A DNA stretch of 64,000 nucleotides. Source: Trichoderma breve. Its lineage: Eukaryota > Ascomycota > Sordariomycetes > Hypocreales > Hypocreaceae. Below the pieces are notes generated by a model that was given only the letters and a program-made list of their open reading frames with translations, did not search any database and was not told where the DNA came from. This document shows, one piece after another, positions 43,419 to 56,000 of this stretch; positions within the stretch are counted from its first letter, which is position 1; each line of letters begins with the position of its first letter. Location of the stretch: assembly GCF_028502605.1 (NCBI RefSeq), contig NC_079236.1, positions 2,604,001 to 2,668,000 on the forward strand. The letters are read 5' to 3'. The position numbers were made by a program, and so were the translations under genes.

Positions 43419-44536
43419 TTACCTGTAGCGCCACAGGGACAGGGTGTTGTGTCTCTTCCAGGTCTTTCTGCGGCCGGCGGTGGTCTTGTTGTAGCGGTGG
43501 CCCTTGTTGAGGCCGCGGGAGCGCTTGCCGGTGGCAGTGAGGCCACGGGCCTCGCGGTGCTTGTGGACGGGGTTGACGATCCAGTTGATGCGGGGGTCGA
43601 TGCGGATGGCCTTGTGGCTGGGGTCGACCAGGATGACCTCGTAGTACTTGTAGGTGGAGTCCTGGTTGATCCAGTACGAGTTGAGGACGCGCAAGTTGGC
43701 GCAGCGGCGGCCGACACGCTCCTCGGCGGTGGCCTTGAGGGAGCGCTGGTACTTGAGCTGGTTGATACCCTGGTTGGTGGGCTTGCCTGTTGATCACACA
43801 CGATCCCCCGGTCAGTACAAAAAGTCCGTCAAGAAGAAGAGATCTCAAGAGAGAGAAGAAAAACGTACCATAGGTGGCACCCTTGGGGGCAGGGCGCTTG
43901 CGGCCACCACGGCGGACACGCACGCGGTAGATAACGTAGCCCTGCTTGGCCTTGTAGCCGAGACGGCGGGCCTTGTCGGGGCGCGAAGGGCGGGAGGCGC
44001 GGTGGATAACGTTCAATTGACGGTACTATATTGATGCACTCTCAGCATATGTTCAACGAGTGTATAGCAAAGACAAGGGGAGGGAAAGTGAAGGTGTTGG
44101 CAGCAAGGGGACATCACAAAGACGAGTCCATATTTTTCTCTTGGTGTCTCTCTTCTGTGATCCCAGTTTTGCCGTTTTTCAGGCAAAACCAAGAACCAGC
44201 AGTGCAAGATTTTCTTTCTGTATTCCAAGAAAAAAACCTCGACACAAGATCCCCATCCCAGGACTGGGAAAAGAGGACCGGCCAGAAAAAGAGAGTAGAG
44301 AAAAATTTTAGACCCATCAATGAAGTCTTTCCCAAAACTGCCTCGACCTCAAAATCCAGCCCGCCCAAGTCCACAAAGGAGAACGTATATTTCATCGTCT
44401 CGGGATTTTGTGTGTTTGTGTGTAGCTATTCGGAGTGGTGGCAACGTACTTCCCAGCAGCGCACGCGGAGAAGGAAGCGGACCAGGTCGGACTGCTTCTT
44501 CTTCTGGAGCTCTTCGACATACTTGAGGGCACCCAT
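43419..44536 (-). CDS. rpl15: 60S ribosomal protein eL15
   Basis: Three exons: 44536-44450, 44025-43869 and 43786-43419; introns 424 and 82 bp; 203 aa. The protein starts [20 protein letters not shown] and contains [69 protein letters not shown] and [17 protein letters not shown], matching eukaryotic eL15 along its whole length. It is a large-subunit protein that binds 25S rRNA. A long first intron soon after the start codon is common in fungal ribosomal-protein genes and may carry regulatory elements. A large internal frame on the same strand (to 44016) is a shadow of exons 2 and 3. Confidence 0.96.
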
Positions 44537-45088
44537 TTTGGCTGAGCGGCGGCGACGACGACGATGTTAGCTTTTTTGCGAAATTGTTCTTCTTCTTTTT
44601 TTTCCTCAATTGAAGACAAAGAATTGATGTTGCTCAAGGGGAGAGAAGGGGGGAGAGGACGAACCGGCTTGAGGTCAGAAATTTTCCTGCCGAGGGTTAG
44701 TTGAAGGAGGTTGATCAAGAGGATGTCAAAATTTCGGAGGAGGAGGCTGCAAAACCGAAAACGACATTGAAAATTCAAGGGCCTGTTTGTGGGTTAAGCG
44801 ATGCGCTAGTCTTGTTCTAGTGCTAGCGTGATAGGACTTGCCCCTCAGAGCCCTCGTGCCCATTTTTTGATGGAAAATTAAGCTACGGCAAGGTGCTGAG
44901 TCATCCAGGTGAGCATGAAAATTCACCGCAAGGTAACAAGGTGAGGGTGTGGAGCCAACGAATACCCAGTAATATTGGGCTTCCAATCATATCAGATTCT
45001 CTCTGTGTGTGTAAACGTCTGTTACCAGATGCCGCAGCAAATCACCAGACATGGCATGTAAATGCGCCTAAAGTGCGGATTATTTAGA
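44537..45088. promoter_or_regulatory. rpl15: Promoter region of eL15 gene
   Basis: 552 bp upstream of the eL15 start and downstream of the next minus-strand gene. On the coding strand the sequence before the ATG is pyrimidine-rich (CTTCTCTCCCCTTGAG, TTTTTTCCTCAAT), as in highly expressed fungal genes. No other gene seen. Confidence 0.5.
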
Positions 45089-45977
45089 TTACAAAAGAAG
45101 CTTTGCAACTCCCGCAAAAGCCTTCAAAGTTTCTCGTGCGCTCGATCCCCATGTATCATCTGCGGGTGGAATTCCGCCTTCTATCCACCGCCAAGCAGCC
45201 TGTTCGATATCATCACCAGAGCGTGGTGGTGATCGAAGCGACTTGGCGTGCTCTCCAGAAATAATCAAGCCATTGAGCGTCTGTATTAAAATATCCGTCG
45301 CCTTTTTATCCACCTTGGTGACATCTTTGGCGTCTTGCTCCCACTGGGCCCCTTCCGTCGGCTTTCTCACCTTGATCGAGTCTCCATTCGCCGCTTCGTA
45401 CTCATCTAGGGTATGCTGTAAGGTTTTGATGCGACCAAGCGACTTTTGATGTATAACGTTCTGTGTGTCGAGACCATCTTGCAGAATGGCAGAAATTTTG
45501 GAGCTCAACGAATTGTTTCCAGTAAATCCAGATCTATAGAACATTATTTCTTGTTAGGATCTAATAAGACTCAAACATGTGCTCTTAAAAACTTACTGGG
45601 CATTGTTGTACTGGTCCTCAATCATGCGGAGCAAGCTATCTGCATTTCGCCGAATCTCACTCTTTGCATTCTTCGCAGAAGATGATGCCGACTTTGATTT
45701 CTTTAAAGTACTATTGGCGGCTCTATTGCTGCTTGCATCGATTAATACCAGTCCAGCTCGCACATATCATTTCAAGCCACCATCTTACCTGGGCCCTGCT
45801 TTCGGCTTCTTGTGTGTCACACGACCTGTCTTCTTTGAAGGCTGAAGGACTTCTTCAACTTCATCCACCTCTAAGAGCATCAAGGTCAGTTATACCTGTG
45901 CAACACTAAATCGCACAAGCCCACTCATAGCCACTACCTTCTTCAGACGCCTTTCTCTTTCTCGTCTTCGCCGGCAT
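45089..45977 (-). CDS. Small Lys-rich protein of unknown function, four exons
   Basis: Exons 45977-45938, 45870-45789, 45722-45597 and 45533-45089 with introns of 67, 66 and 63 bp; 230 aa. All junctions have clean GT/AG signals and keep the frame. The N-terminus is basic and looks nuclear-localising (MPAKTRKRKASEE; GRVTHKKPKAGPR; TLKKSKSASSSAKNAK). Residues 65-180 look helical (SEIRRNADSLLRMIEDQYNN; KSLGRIKTLQHTLDEYEAAN; KKATDILIQTLNGLI), suggesting a coiled-coil protein. The last 45 residues contain DDIEQAAWRWIEGGIPP and a Leu/Ala helix. I do not recognise the family. A small nuclear structural subunit would fit the features, but that is inference. Confidence 0.8.
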
Positions 45978-47214
45978 CTCAGTCTAAAGAAGCAAGAAGA
46001 AATGCGCAATAATAAAAGAACAAAAGTTACCGCTCAATACGCTGGTGAGTGAATATTTCCTTTGACCGGATAAAAGATGATATTTGGCGAAAAGAGAAGA
46101 AATGCTGCTGCAGGATTGAAACGCAGAGGTCGTTGAACACTGATGTCGCTCCTTCCTCCTGTTGAATAATGACCGCCTGAGGAAGCCACATGACAATGTA
46201 CCTTGTACGGTACATCTGTACATTTGCATTCGTCGTCCAAAAAGAAAATATTCGAATCGCTTTGAACATGCTTCATAAGTACGGCATCATATGTAAAGAG
46301 AGAGAGGTGGTGGTGAAGTGAATCATCCCCCTTGAGCGCACCTTCGATGCTTACCAGCCTCTGTTCAATTAAGCTCTCAAAAGCAGCGACGGATCATGCA
46401 CGTGGTCACTCCAAAAGTCATTAAAACATGTAATAATAAACAATATATATGCCCTCAATCGTCAATTAAGTCTCAAAAACAAATCATATTTTTGTCTCAA
46501 ACGTACAATTTCCCAAACCCAAAATACAAACAAGTACTAATGCAGTCCAGATTCTGTAGAATAAAAGTAAAAATACTAATAAAAATAGAATAATATTTGT
46601 CGAGAGAGAGCGACAAAAAAGAGAAAAAAAAAGCATCAAGAAATAAGAAAACAAAAACAAAAATCAACAAGTTTCTTGTCGTACATGACATTAGCCATAC
46701 CCAATCCGTTTCCCTTTTTTGATTGTGTATTAGTTACAGCATGCATGCGTTAACTCAGGTCTCTCTGTCTATATTCTCAGCCGATGGAAGCGAAAGCAAA
46801 ACCATACCCATTCTCCATTCTTCGATCTCGCATGTCCAGTAGCCAAACCCGTAATCCGTACCAGAGTCGTAGAGGGATAATATGTATATATATGTGTGTA
46901 TATAGCAAAAAAGATGTTCAAGAGGTAATGACGGTCGAGAGGAGCCTTGCACTGAGGCTCCTTTCCAGCACGAACTCGGTGTCGCCCGTGTGGTCTTCAA
47001 AATGGCCACCGCCGCCGCCGGATGACGAAAAAAAATAAAATAGAGTAAAACTGATGATAGGCATACTGCGAAAAGAAATATTTTGTCTTCTTTTGTTCTT
47101 TCATTATCGTTCAATATCCTTTAAGAGTGTAGCAATCGGAGCGCCCAAAAAATAAGAAAGCGAGTGTTGTAGTCTAATCATGCTATAATTCGTCCAATTT
47201 CTGCCGTCCTGGAT
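45978..47214. other. Intergenic region, AT-rich
   Basis: 1.2 kb between the start of the 230-aa gene and the end of the PSP1-domain gene, both on the minus strand. The first part is promoter; 46,400-46,700 is A-rich with many short A runs, and 46,700-47,214 is probably the 3' untranslated region of the PSP1 gene. No gene recognised. Confidence 0.6.
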
Positions 47215-49078
47215 TTAGTGAGTGTTGAGCGAAAGACCTTGGAAGCTAGCGGTCCATTCGTTGGAGGGTGAGATTGCAGTCACGCCTTGGGAGTGCGGCC
47301 CAGGAGACGGCATAGTTTGAGAGGTAGGAAATCGTTGGCGGATCGATTGCAGATCACCCGACTGAGGGAATCCGGCGCTGGCAAAGGGATCAATGCCCTG
47401 GTTGATGCCCAAGGTGTAGGCACCGCCATTCATTCGCGCATTTCCAAAGGCACCAGCAGACCCATATGCGTAGTTAGAAGGTGGGAATCCGGTGGCCGAA
47501 GGGGCCTGCCTATCCGCAGCCAGCTGAGGCTGAGCATAGCCAGATCGCAGTCCCCTACCTTGCGCGGCGCCTGCAAAGACCTGGGATTGCTGTTCCTGTT
47601 GCGAGACTGGATTCTGGCGACGCTCATTTGCGTTTGCACCACGGCCAACGCCAACGGCACCTGGTCCAACTCCGCTAGGAGCCTGGATTCCCAGAGTGGG
47701 ACTAGCAAATGAGGCCGGGTTGATCGCAGACATCCAGATGCGAGTCTTGTAGATCTTGAAGAGGTCCGTGACAAGCGAGTTGAAATTAATGTAAGAATCG
47801 GCAAAGTAGTAGAAGGTCAGCTTCTTCCAGTCCCTAGTGATTTCAGTCAGTTTACATATCATTAACACCATAAAACATAGTGCAACTCACATTTGGAATT
47901 CAGCATCGAGGATTTCCATGTTGAGGCCATGCTCCTTCACCTTTTGCATGCACACTCTCTTTGCCTTGGCCTCTTGGCCTTCTTTATCCCGCAGAGAATG
48001 GATCTCGTGGTTCTGAGCAAGCCGCTTGATGAGCTTTGGACGCAGCTCACCGGCGCTTGGCTCCTGCATGTGGTGTTGATTTGGCGGTCCCATGCCGCCA
48101 ATGGCGCTGCCCTGGAGGCCATTGGACGAAGCCAAGAGGCCGGCACCAGAGCCTTCCTGCGCAGCAGCAGCGTTTTGGGAATACATCATCAACCACTTGT
48201 ATTGCTCCTCTGCATAATGCTCCTTGAGCTCCTTGGCCGTCTGCCAATCGACATTGTCGCGTGCAACGGTTCCCAGGTCAGTGCCTCGATCGGCCTCTAC
48301 GATAACCAAGTCGCCAGGCTTAACGGTGAGTCCGGTACCTTCCTGGATGTAAAACACGTCTGCCCTGGCACACTTGAATAGGACGACATGCAGAAGCTGG
48401 TTGTGTCTTGGCTGGCCCACACTGTACACGCTGCGATGAGGGGACGGTGGCCGATTCGCAAATTGGTTGTGCATTCCATACTGGGACATGTACGGGTTGC
48501 CAAATGCCGAGGGGATAGAGCCAGCCATGTTGCTGCTTCCGGGGAAGAAATTGGCTGCAAGAAGATTGTCAATATTGTTACCCAGATTAAGTGTCTCGGC
48601 TCGAGACTCACCGTTGCTTGAGCTTCCAAAAGCTGCGTTGTCTGAATATCCTGATGGGTACCCCTGGTTGAGCTGATTATCAGGATTAGGTGCCTCCAAC
48701 GTAGCTACAGAGTCGGCAATCGAGCTGATGGAGCCCTGTCGTGTGGGCATGTTGGCGAAGGAGTGGCGCCTGCTCTGAGAAAAGTCGTTTGCAAAGAAGC
48801 TCGGGGAGCTGGACCAGAGAGCCTTTTTCAAGGAGGGCATTTCTTTGCGTTGCTCAAAGCCCATAGGGCCGCGATACGGTCCGGTGGTACCATACTCGCT
48901 CATTCTCCTATCAGTAGCTCGTCTGGCCATGGCTTCGCCGTCATTTGTTTCGTCGAGCTCATCGATAGCATATTCTCCCTCCTCAGGGACATACTCGCGA
49001 AGAGGGTATCCGTTGCCATGGTAAGATCCGGGAGCGCCACGTTGTCGAATTCTAGAACCGTACTGCTGCTGTTGTTGT

Positions 49079-49122
<44 letters not shown>

Positions 49123-50022
49123 TTGTTGTTGCCTGAGCATAGCATTCTCGCGCGCAAGCATTTCAATGGTCTTGGACTCTGCACTCTGGTGGAACGAGCC
49201 TTGAAGCGATTCCGAGGAATTCTCGTCGTCATCGTCTTCCACCTCCTTGACCTTTCCGAGCATGGTTCCATCACTCGCCATCTCACTCAGCATGCTAGGC
49301 CGTGATGGTCGGTGTTGGAGAGTAGGATAGCGGGCTCGGCCGATGACGGTGGAAGAGCTCATTCCAGAGCCGGGTGACATTTCGGGATCCAGTTGTCCAG
49401 CAGAATACGACTGCGAACGGTAAGTTTTTGGTGTAGGGTGGAGCGGAATGGGAAAGGGGATCTGCGAGTTGGTGCCCGGTTCGCGAGCTGCAGAGGAAGT
49501 TGGCGTTAGGCCAGAAGGATCTGGCCCGAAGAAAGAGTTGCTTCCTGCCCCAGGAGGGACCGTCGAAGTGGGAGATGGAAGAACTTCACTGAGTCTTGCC
49601 GGTGGATCCTTACGATCGTTATTCCAGATGCCAGTCCCCCACGGGAAATTTGAGCCCGGGGCGCGGGCCATGACGGAAGAAGTAGAATGAGATCCCCAAG
49701 CACTCGCCCCAGTTTCGATGGACGGGGTGCTGGGGTGTGATGTGGTGGGAGACATTGAATTGCTCGCAAATGATCCCTTCCGAGGTCGGCTGAGAGGTGC
49801 AGATGTGTCGTTCAACCAAGAGGCCCGGCGAACAGGCTTCACGGGCTGCGCAAGAGATTGAGATGCTTCGTGGCGGTGATCGCCTTCGTCTTCGGAGCTT
49901 GCTAGCGCTTCGGAATCTGGGGTCGATGTCCTAGCATTCACCTTCTCCAGTAGCAGAGACTGGTTGGATGGCGCCTGGGTCAACCTCGACGATGATCCGT
50001 TCTTGATTGAGCTTGAACTCAT
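47215..50022 (-). CDS. PSP1-domain protein with polyglutamine tract
   Basis: Two exons, 50022-47891 and 47833-47215, joined across a 57-bp intron (GTGAGT...CACTAG); 916 aa. The ATG at 50022 gives MSSSSIKNGSSSR; the upstream frame begins only at a TTG. Residues 1-530 are disordered and Ser/Pro-rich, with an acidic patch (VEDDDDENSSES) and a Q23 tract (298-320). The conserved PSP1 C-terminal domain covers about 543-748: HVVLFKCARADVFYI, PGDLVIVEADRGTDLGTVA, an Ala/Gly/Gln insertion, VKEHGLNMEILDAEFQMDWK and LTFYYFAD..INFNSLV..L. The domain continues across the splice site, confirming it. Yeast PSP1 was found as a suppressor of DNA polymerase alpha defects, and kinetoplastid relatives bind mRNA-regulating complexes, so a cytoplasmic RNA-control role is plausible but not shown. 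The tail is Gly/Gln/Pro-rich. Confidence 0.88.
48555..48611 (-). other. Intron-like 57-bp in-frame segment (possible exitron) in PSP1 gene
   Basis: Inside exon 1 the minus strand reads GTGAGTCTCG... to CTTCTTGCAG, a perfect donor and acceptor pair 57 bp apart. Because 57 is a multiple of three and there is no internal stop, the segment can be translated (GESRAETLNLGNNIDNLLA) or spliced out without frame loss. No strong branch point is visible. Confidence 0.45.
49063..49131 (-). repeat. CAA/CAG repeat encoding Q23
   Basis: Twenty-three consecutive glutamine codons, a mixture of CAA and CAG rather than a pure triplet run. Mixed codons suggest selection on the peptide and slower length change than a pure CAG tract. 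Confidence 0.95.
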
Positions 50023-53000
50023 GATCGATTGGGAAAGGCAACACTGTTCGACAGGCCTAATTTCGAGTATTTCGACCAAGTACCAAGACTTGTTTCTTTG
50101 CGAATGCTTATTTTCTTCTCCAAAAGTAAAGAATGCAGGATACCGATACTTGTGGGAGACAGTCCAATGCCCAGATGGCGATGTAGAGCGGAAAGAGTCG
50201 GGGTATCAGCCGAAGTGATTCAGCACGTGAGGTCTTCTGGGCAAAAAATGCCAACCAAGAGAATGTAGACCCGAGAGGGGGGACGTCGGAACGAAGGATT
50301 GCGAGTTTAGTAGACAGATGGCTCTTGAAGAAGAAATTCGAAAAAGAAGAAAGTAAACTGCCGGGTTGTTAGCGCATCAATCCAAAACACAGATAAGCCC
50401 AACCCATGCAAGCATGGCGAGATGTCTCGAACGACCACAGCACCCGAATCTCGGCGAATGATGTAATTCGGGCAGCCCAGCAGATGCAAAAAAGAGAGGC
50501 GCGCGCAATGACGGGGTCGTTCGCCTCATGGACGGTTCCGATCTGAGCGACGAAGTTTCTTTGCAGCCGCTTAGGTTGCCGCAGGTGCGTAGAGTTGCGG
50601 GGGGCGTTGGGACTGGTTCGATGCCAGCTGAGGCTCAAAGGAGATTCCACTCACCAGTAACAAAGTCAGGTACGGTCTATGTGGGGAATCAAATGGAAAA
50701 AAAGAAGCTCTAAAAGGTGGAAAAAAGAGGTGACGAGGACGAGATCGACTGGATGGGACGCGACAGGCCGATGAAGGGTTTTCTGGTGGCGAAAGACTGC
50801 CGTGCGTCGGTGGTGTCGCGGCAGTTGGTGGTTCTGGTTGGGTGCCGCAGTGACGGTTGGGCGGTCGATTGATTAAAAAGAAGGCGAGGAAGCGGGAGGA
50901 AGAGGGACAATATCCGAGGGTATAGCAACTTCTAAGCCGGCGCGTCTAAACCAGAACAGAACCCGAAAGAGAGACGAGACAAGACAAGAGAGAACCTTGA
51001 AGAGACAAGAGCGTGAGACGATGGGAGGCAGGGATTGTGGTTGTGGCTGTAAGGAGGGAACCAGGCGAGATGTGAGATGTGCTCCGGCCTTGCACGCATC
51101 CGCAGCCGCTGGAAATGGCGAGCGAACGGCAGATGAAGGGGAGGCAATGGTGTTGCGTTGCTAGAGCTGGAGAAGCGCCTTGTGCCAGTCGAGGCCCATG
51201 ATTCTCCTGCTAGAGGCCCCGGGACTCGCCAATCCAAGCGCAGCGACGGCTGACAACGCACGACGCCAGCGCAAAGCTGTCTGTCTTGACTGTACTTTGT
51301 GAGCTCCTCTGCAGGCGGGAGACAAAGGATCGAGCACGAGCACGAACGAGCAATCGAGGGGATGGCGATTCTCGTGGCGGGTCGAGTTTTGGGGGGGACG
51401 AGATGGTTGAAAGGGTTGAAAGGGAACAAGTTTCAGGATGCGGCAAAAGGTAAAAAAGTCCAAGTCACTTGAGCTCTGAAGGCGTCGCGGTTTGTACAGT
51501 AGAGCAGGTGGGGGAAGGTCAAGAGCTTCGCGACAGAAGCCGGCGCAAGCGTCGACGTTTTCAACCGGTGGAGAGACGAAGTTCCCCCAGCAGTCGGTGG
51601 CGTGGACGAGGACGGCCGCTGTAACTTTATGGGGTCCGGAGTACCCCGAAGTACCTCTGCAGGTCTAACTTCTGCTAGAGACCGTCTTGACCGTTTGGGG
51701 AGAGGAGGGTCGCAGCACTGCAGAGCGCTGCTGCATAGCGGCCACTGGGGGCTTGAGCGCTAAGGGGGGGCCCCTGGATGCCGCCAAACGCACGGGGCAC
51801 GCGCTGGAACAAGTACGAACTGCCAGGTACCGTAGCAATTGCTGCACAAGGGGAATTGGATTGCGGCAGATGCAGGGAGCCAGGAGCAAGAATTTGATGA
51901 GATTTGATGGGGTGGGCTGCATGGGTTGTGTGAAAGTTTTGCCATGCTATGCCATGACTAGGTTCTACTCGTATACCTTAGGTAGGTATTTATTACCTAT
52001 TGAACTCCGAACTCTTGCAAGAATGTCGAGCAGATGCTGCTTGTTCGGGCTCTTCATTGTCTTATACAAAGAACGCAAGCCTGGGAGCAGCAAAGAGAAA
52101 GAGAAGGGTAGAAAGAGATTGAGAGCATAAAGCAGGCTGGTACTTGGCTGTACCAGGGCCACTTGACATGTACAAAGACGCAAAGTTGTCCGGCTCCTCT
52201 CAGCTCTGTGTCGAGACGTATACCGCTACCACAAGCTGGAGGTTAATTTCAGAGGCACAGACTCCAGAAACTCCAACAGTGCCCACGGAGTACTTGGCCA
52301 TACCGTGTGAACTAAAAGCAGATACCGGGCTAGGCGATCCGGATAGGCTGGCCGTCGCTGGGAGAAGTGGAGATGCTCCCAAGAGACCAAGAGAGGGGAA
52401 GCATGTAATTGCAGAAGTCGTCTCACAACATGGAGAAGCTCGACGACGGCCGACGATGGCGTCCGCAAGAGGCTTGCAACGAGGAGCTGGCGCCGCAATT
52501 ATGCTTTTCCCACCTTTTCCTCTGCCCTCTGCCTTTTGCATTCACCCCTCTCCGTCGTGAGTCTTGCAGCGCTAACACCTCTGGTACAGAAAGAAGCGAG
52601 TCGGAGAGAGCTAACAGGGGGGAAGTGAAGTGGATGGATGGGTGGTGGATTCATCATGGGGTTGGAAGGCTCTGGCACAAAGCACCCGCAGCTCTTTTGT
52701 CGGATGATGGAGGTGGTGCCAGCAAGCGAAGACCAGAGAGGAGCAAAGAAGAGAGGCCACCAAGTGAACCATTGAGGCCAAGCAGACGGGCGAAGCAAGG
52801 CTCACACGCCAATCGAGAACTTCGGCACTGCTCAGGCTCTTTTCCCCTCGCAGCATTCCGGCACCTCATGCTGCCCAGCCAAGGCCCTCTTGAGATGACG
52901 ATGGGGCCTAGGGCAGTCGATGTGGGTTGGACCAGGTGGCGGCCCGAGGTGGCCGTGGAACCGGGCCTGCACAAAAGCTGAATGGGCGCTGCATTGAATT

Positions 53001-56000
53001 GGGGAGAAAGGGGAGTGCCCAGGCGTTAGTTTGCATCTCACAGTGAGACGAGCTGCGGGATGTCGTGCATGTGGTGTGATGTGATCCAACCTGTTACATA
53101 GACAAGAGAACAACGAGTGTTTTTCACTTCCTTTTGGTTTTGTGTCCGGCTTTTGGAGAGGATTCAAGTGCCGAGCATAGCTCTGATGGACACCTGCACA
53201 ACGTGACACCACCAGAGCCTGTGATTCCATGCCGAAAGCTGGTTGATATGTAATATCCATCGTGTTCTCGCATGCGCAAGGCGTCGTCCTTCTATTTTTC
53301 CTTCGCTTGTGAGATTCGTGCTGCATGTCAATTTACCTACCAGGAATCTAAACGCCGATGCTCCATACAGACACGCATCGTACTCGTACCTGTTACAAGT
53401 CGCTTGCCCGTAACTCTCGCTTCTCGTCTGTATGGAGTACTCAGGCTCCATCTGATGCCAATATTGCAAGCTTCTGCGGCCAAGGCTCCCCTGGCTCAGG
53501 TTTTGGATGCTGGTGCAAAGTGGGGAGTATGCGCATGGGAAAGAAAAAAGAGGGCCATGGCGATTGTATCACCGCATCGGATGTAAGTACATGTAAGTCG
53601 ATTCGCCCATTGCATGAGCACGGGACCAGCTACATGTACATATGGCGTTGCAAGATCGACATTTAACCAACATCTCCACGTACATTTCGTATATCAGCGC
53701 AAGGGTGGCGATGTGCTCTTCTGCGTACTTCACAGAAGCTCTCGTCTTTTTGTTTTCGGAATGCCCTTTTCAGGTTGTCTCTGCGAGCTGCTGCTTTGGC
53801 CATGATCGATCCTAGTTCGCATCACCGATGCCGCCCGCCTGACGCCGGCATCCCCGACTGCTGATGGGGACAAGCAGTAGCATCTAGGTAACCTGAAGCT
53901 GCCACTATAGCCTATTAGGGCAATGCGACTCTCGCCTTGCGGTTATTTTAAGTCATGGCTGGCTACTACCTAAACCTCGCCCCAGGAACAGACGGGGGTT
54001 TTCTCTGAGGGTGCAGAGCCAAGACAGACACGACAAGGTACGGAGCATGTGTAATCCTCGGTGCCAGCTTGGGTAAGAAATTTTTTTAACAGCAATTTGC
54101 TGCATTTCACCATTACGGAGTCGGTGGTTTACCCCTATGATAATTGGATAATCGAAGAGCGGAGTTTTTCTGCCCCCTGCCAGAAACTGTCCATACGGAT
54201 GCAATTGAATGAAATGGTCTATCGGATCTGACATTTAAAGATGCTGCCAACCAGAGAACTCATGTAATACAGAAAGCGTGCACTAGGAACGACGATAGCC
54301 TGATAGCATCCAAACCAGAGCTAAAAGACTAAAAGCAGGATAACCTTATACTGAAGATAATCGGCGCGGCACTCGTACGATTGATCGACTGTTGTGACTA
54401 TTTCCAATCCCGACATGCCAGCGCCATTGACTCACAACGACGTACGAGAGTATTCGCACATTGTTTGCGCAACTTCTCCCGTCTCTGTTCTGCATCTCTC
54501 CCTGCCACTCCCACTTGGTTGGAGCATGGCACATGCAGTCCATGAGGTCCCTGTCTCGGCTCCTGCATCCTCCTGCTTGATATTGGTCGACAAGGTGCCG
54601 ACAACGTACAAAACAAGGCAATCCTGCCAAATAACGGATAGGTATTTATTAGCACAAGATAGCCATCTCTTCTGCTGATTTATACCTGATATATATTTGG
54701 CTTTAGTACATCTCGCTCTCACGCATATCAATTTCATCAATACCCTGACATGGACACAGCACAGGTATCAGTTCTTGCAACAGTTGCCGGAGAGCCAACC
54801 TGGTGATTTTCCGGCCCCTGCCAGCGACCTGCATTAGTGGGAATAGCACCAGTACCCGCAGGTACATCTCGTGCCTGGTCTGCCCGTGCCTGCGTGCTCT
54901 TGGACCGGCGAGAGGATCCTGGCCGCTTAGTCGTACTTGTAGAGTCCCGTACTTGTACTCCGTACTGTATGAATTAGTACCCGACCCTACAGGTTGATCC
55001 CGGCACTCGACCTTCCCAACTTCCCTCTGGAGGGTCGGGCAGAAACTTTGGAGGTGCGGCTGGAATTGTGCCCTAACAGCCAAGGCCCAAAACTAAATCC
55101 AACCTGAAATATCCATCGACGATCATCTTCACGCTGGCGAGACGCCATCAGGAAATCTTGGGCACCACGGCGACGGCACAAGAGCGCTTAAAGGTGGCCT
55201 AGACTTGGTGCAGACAATCAAGTCAACCATCGCGGGGCCCTGTAAGCCTCGCCACCTTAGCTCAGCAGCCACCGTCAGTCAAGCCGGGTTTTGAGTTGGA
55301 TACGGTACGGAGAACGAAGTCCACATATGATGGGGACGTGGAGAAGCGAAGAGGAGCAGGAACGAGAGAGAAGAGAGGAGAAGAGAATAGGAGGGAGTGT
55401 TTTCTGTTTCCTTGGGCACCGAGCTTTGGCTGTCGGAATTGGCCGTTGCTGGTTGCGGACAGCTCTGCCTCGTCCTCTCTCTCTCCAACCACTGGCATTT
55501 TACGCTTTACGAAGCACCATACCAAGTACCTACTGGCGCCGTGCCGCATGCAGAGAGATGCAGACAAGACACGAGAGAAGATGACAAGAGGTGATGGAAC
55601 CCCAGTTTTCGACCAGACATCGAGGGATCGCCACCCCGCAATTCGCCTGGTTCCAGAACCCCGCCTTGAGTTATCCCAAGTCACCTGGCCTGCTCCAACT
55701 GCCTCTTGGCTGGCAGGCATCGAGATTGGCGTCGTCCAAGATGCTAATTGCTAGCTACCTTAGCCTCTGTCTCTCCGCTCCAAAGCTTGACGGGCTAGCA
55801 TGGCATAGCGGCGGGCACCTCTCATTCGCTTCGGCCACCATCAAGCGCGTTGCAAGCCTTCGGCCGGTGAGAGCTCCAAGAGACCAAGGTACTCGTACCA
55901 TACGAGCAGCTGAAACGGCGTCACGCGACGCCTTTTGCAGCAGGGGATGGAGACTCTTGCAGCTATGCATAATAGCCGGGCTGCTACGAAGCTCCAATTT

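Noticed and set aside
43180..44016. Long open frame of 278 codons on the minus strand overlapping eL15
   Set aside because: Its translation is Arg/Pro/Gln-rich past the first 40 residues and reads through the eL15 intron; it is a shadow of the ribosomal-protein exons.
48763..49305. Leu-rich open frame of 180 codons opposite the PSP1 gene
   Set aside because: The Leu run is the antisense of the CAA/CAG tract; no independent gene features.
50932..51463. Minus-strand frames of 100-165 codons upstream of the PSP1 gene
   Set aside because: Ser/Pro/Arg-rich translations typical of a pyrimidine-rich leader, no domain, and they overlap in different frames.
52409..52981. 190-codon plus-strand frame
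   Set aside because: Several overlapping frames of similar size on both strands here indicate low stop density rather than coding; no motif seen.
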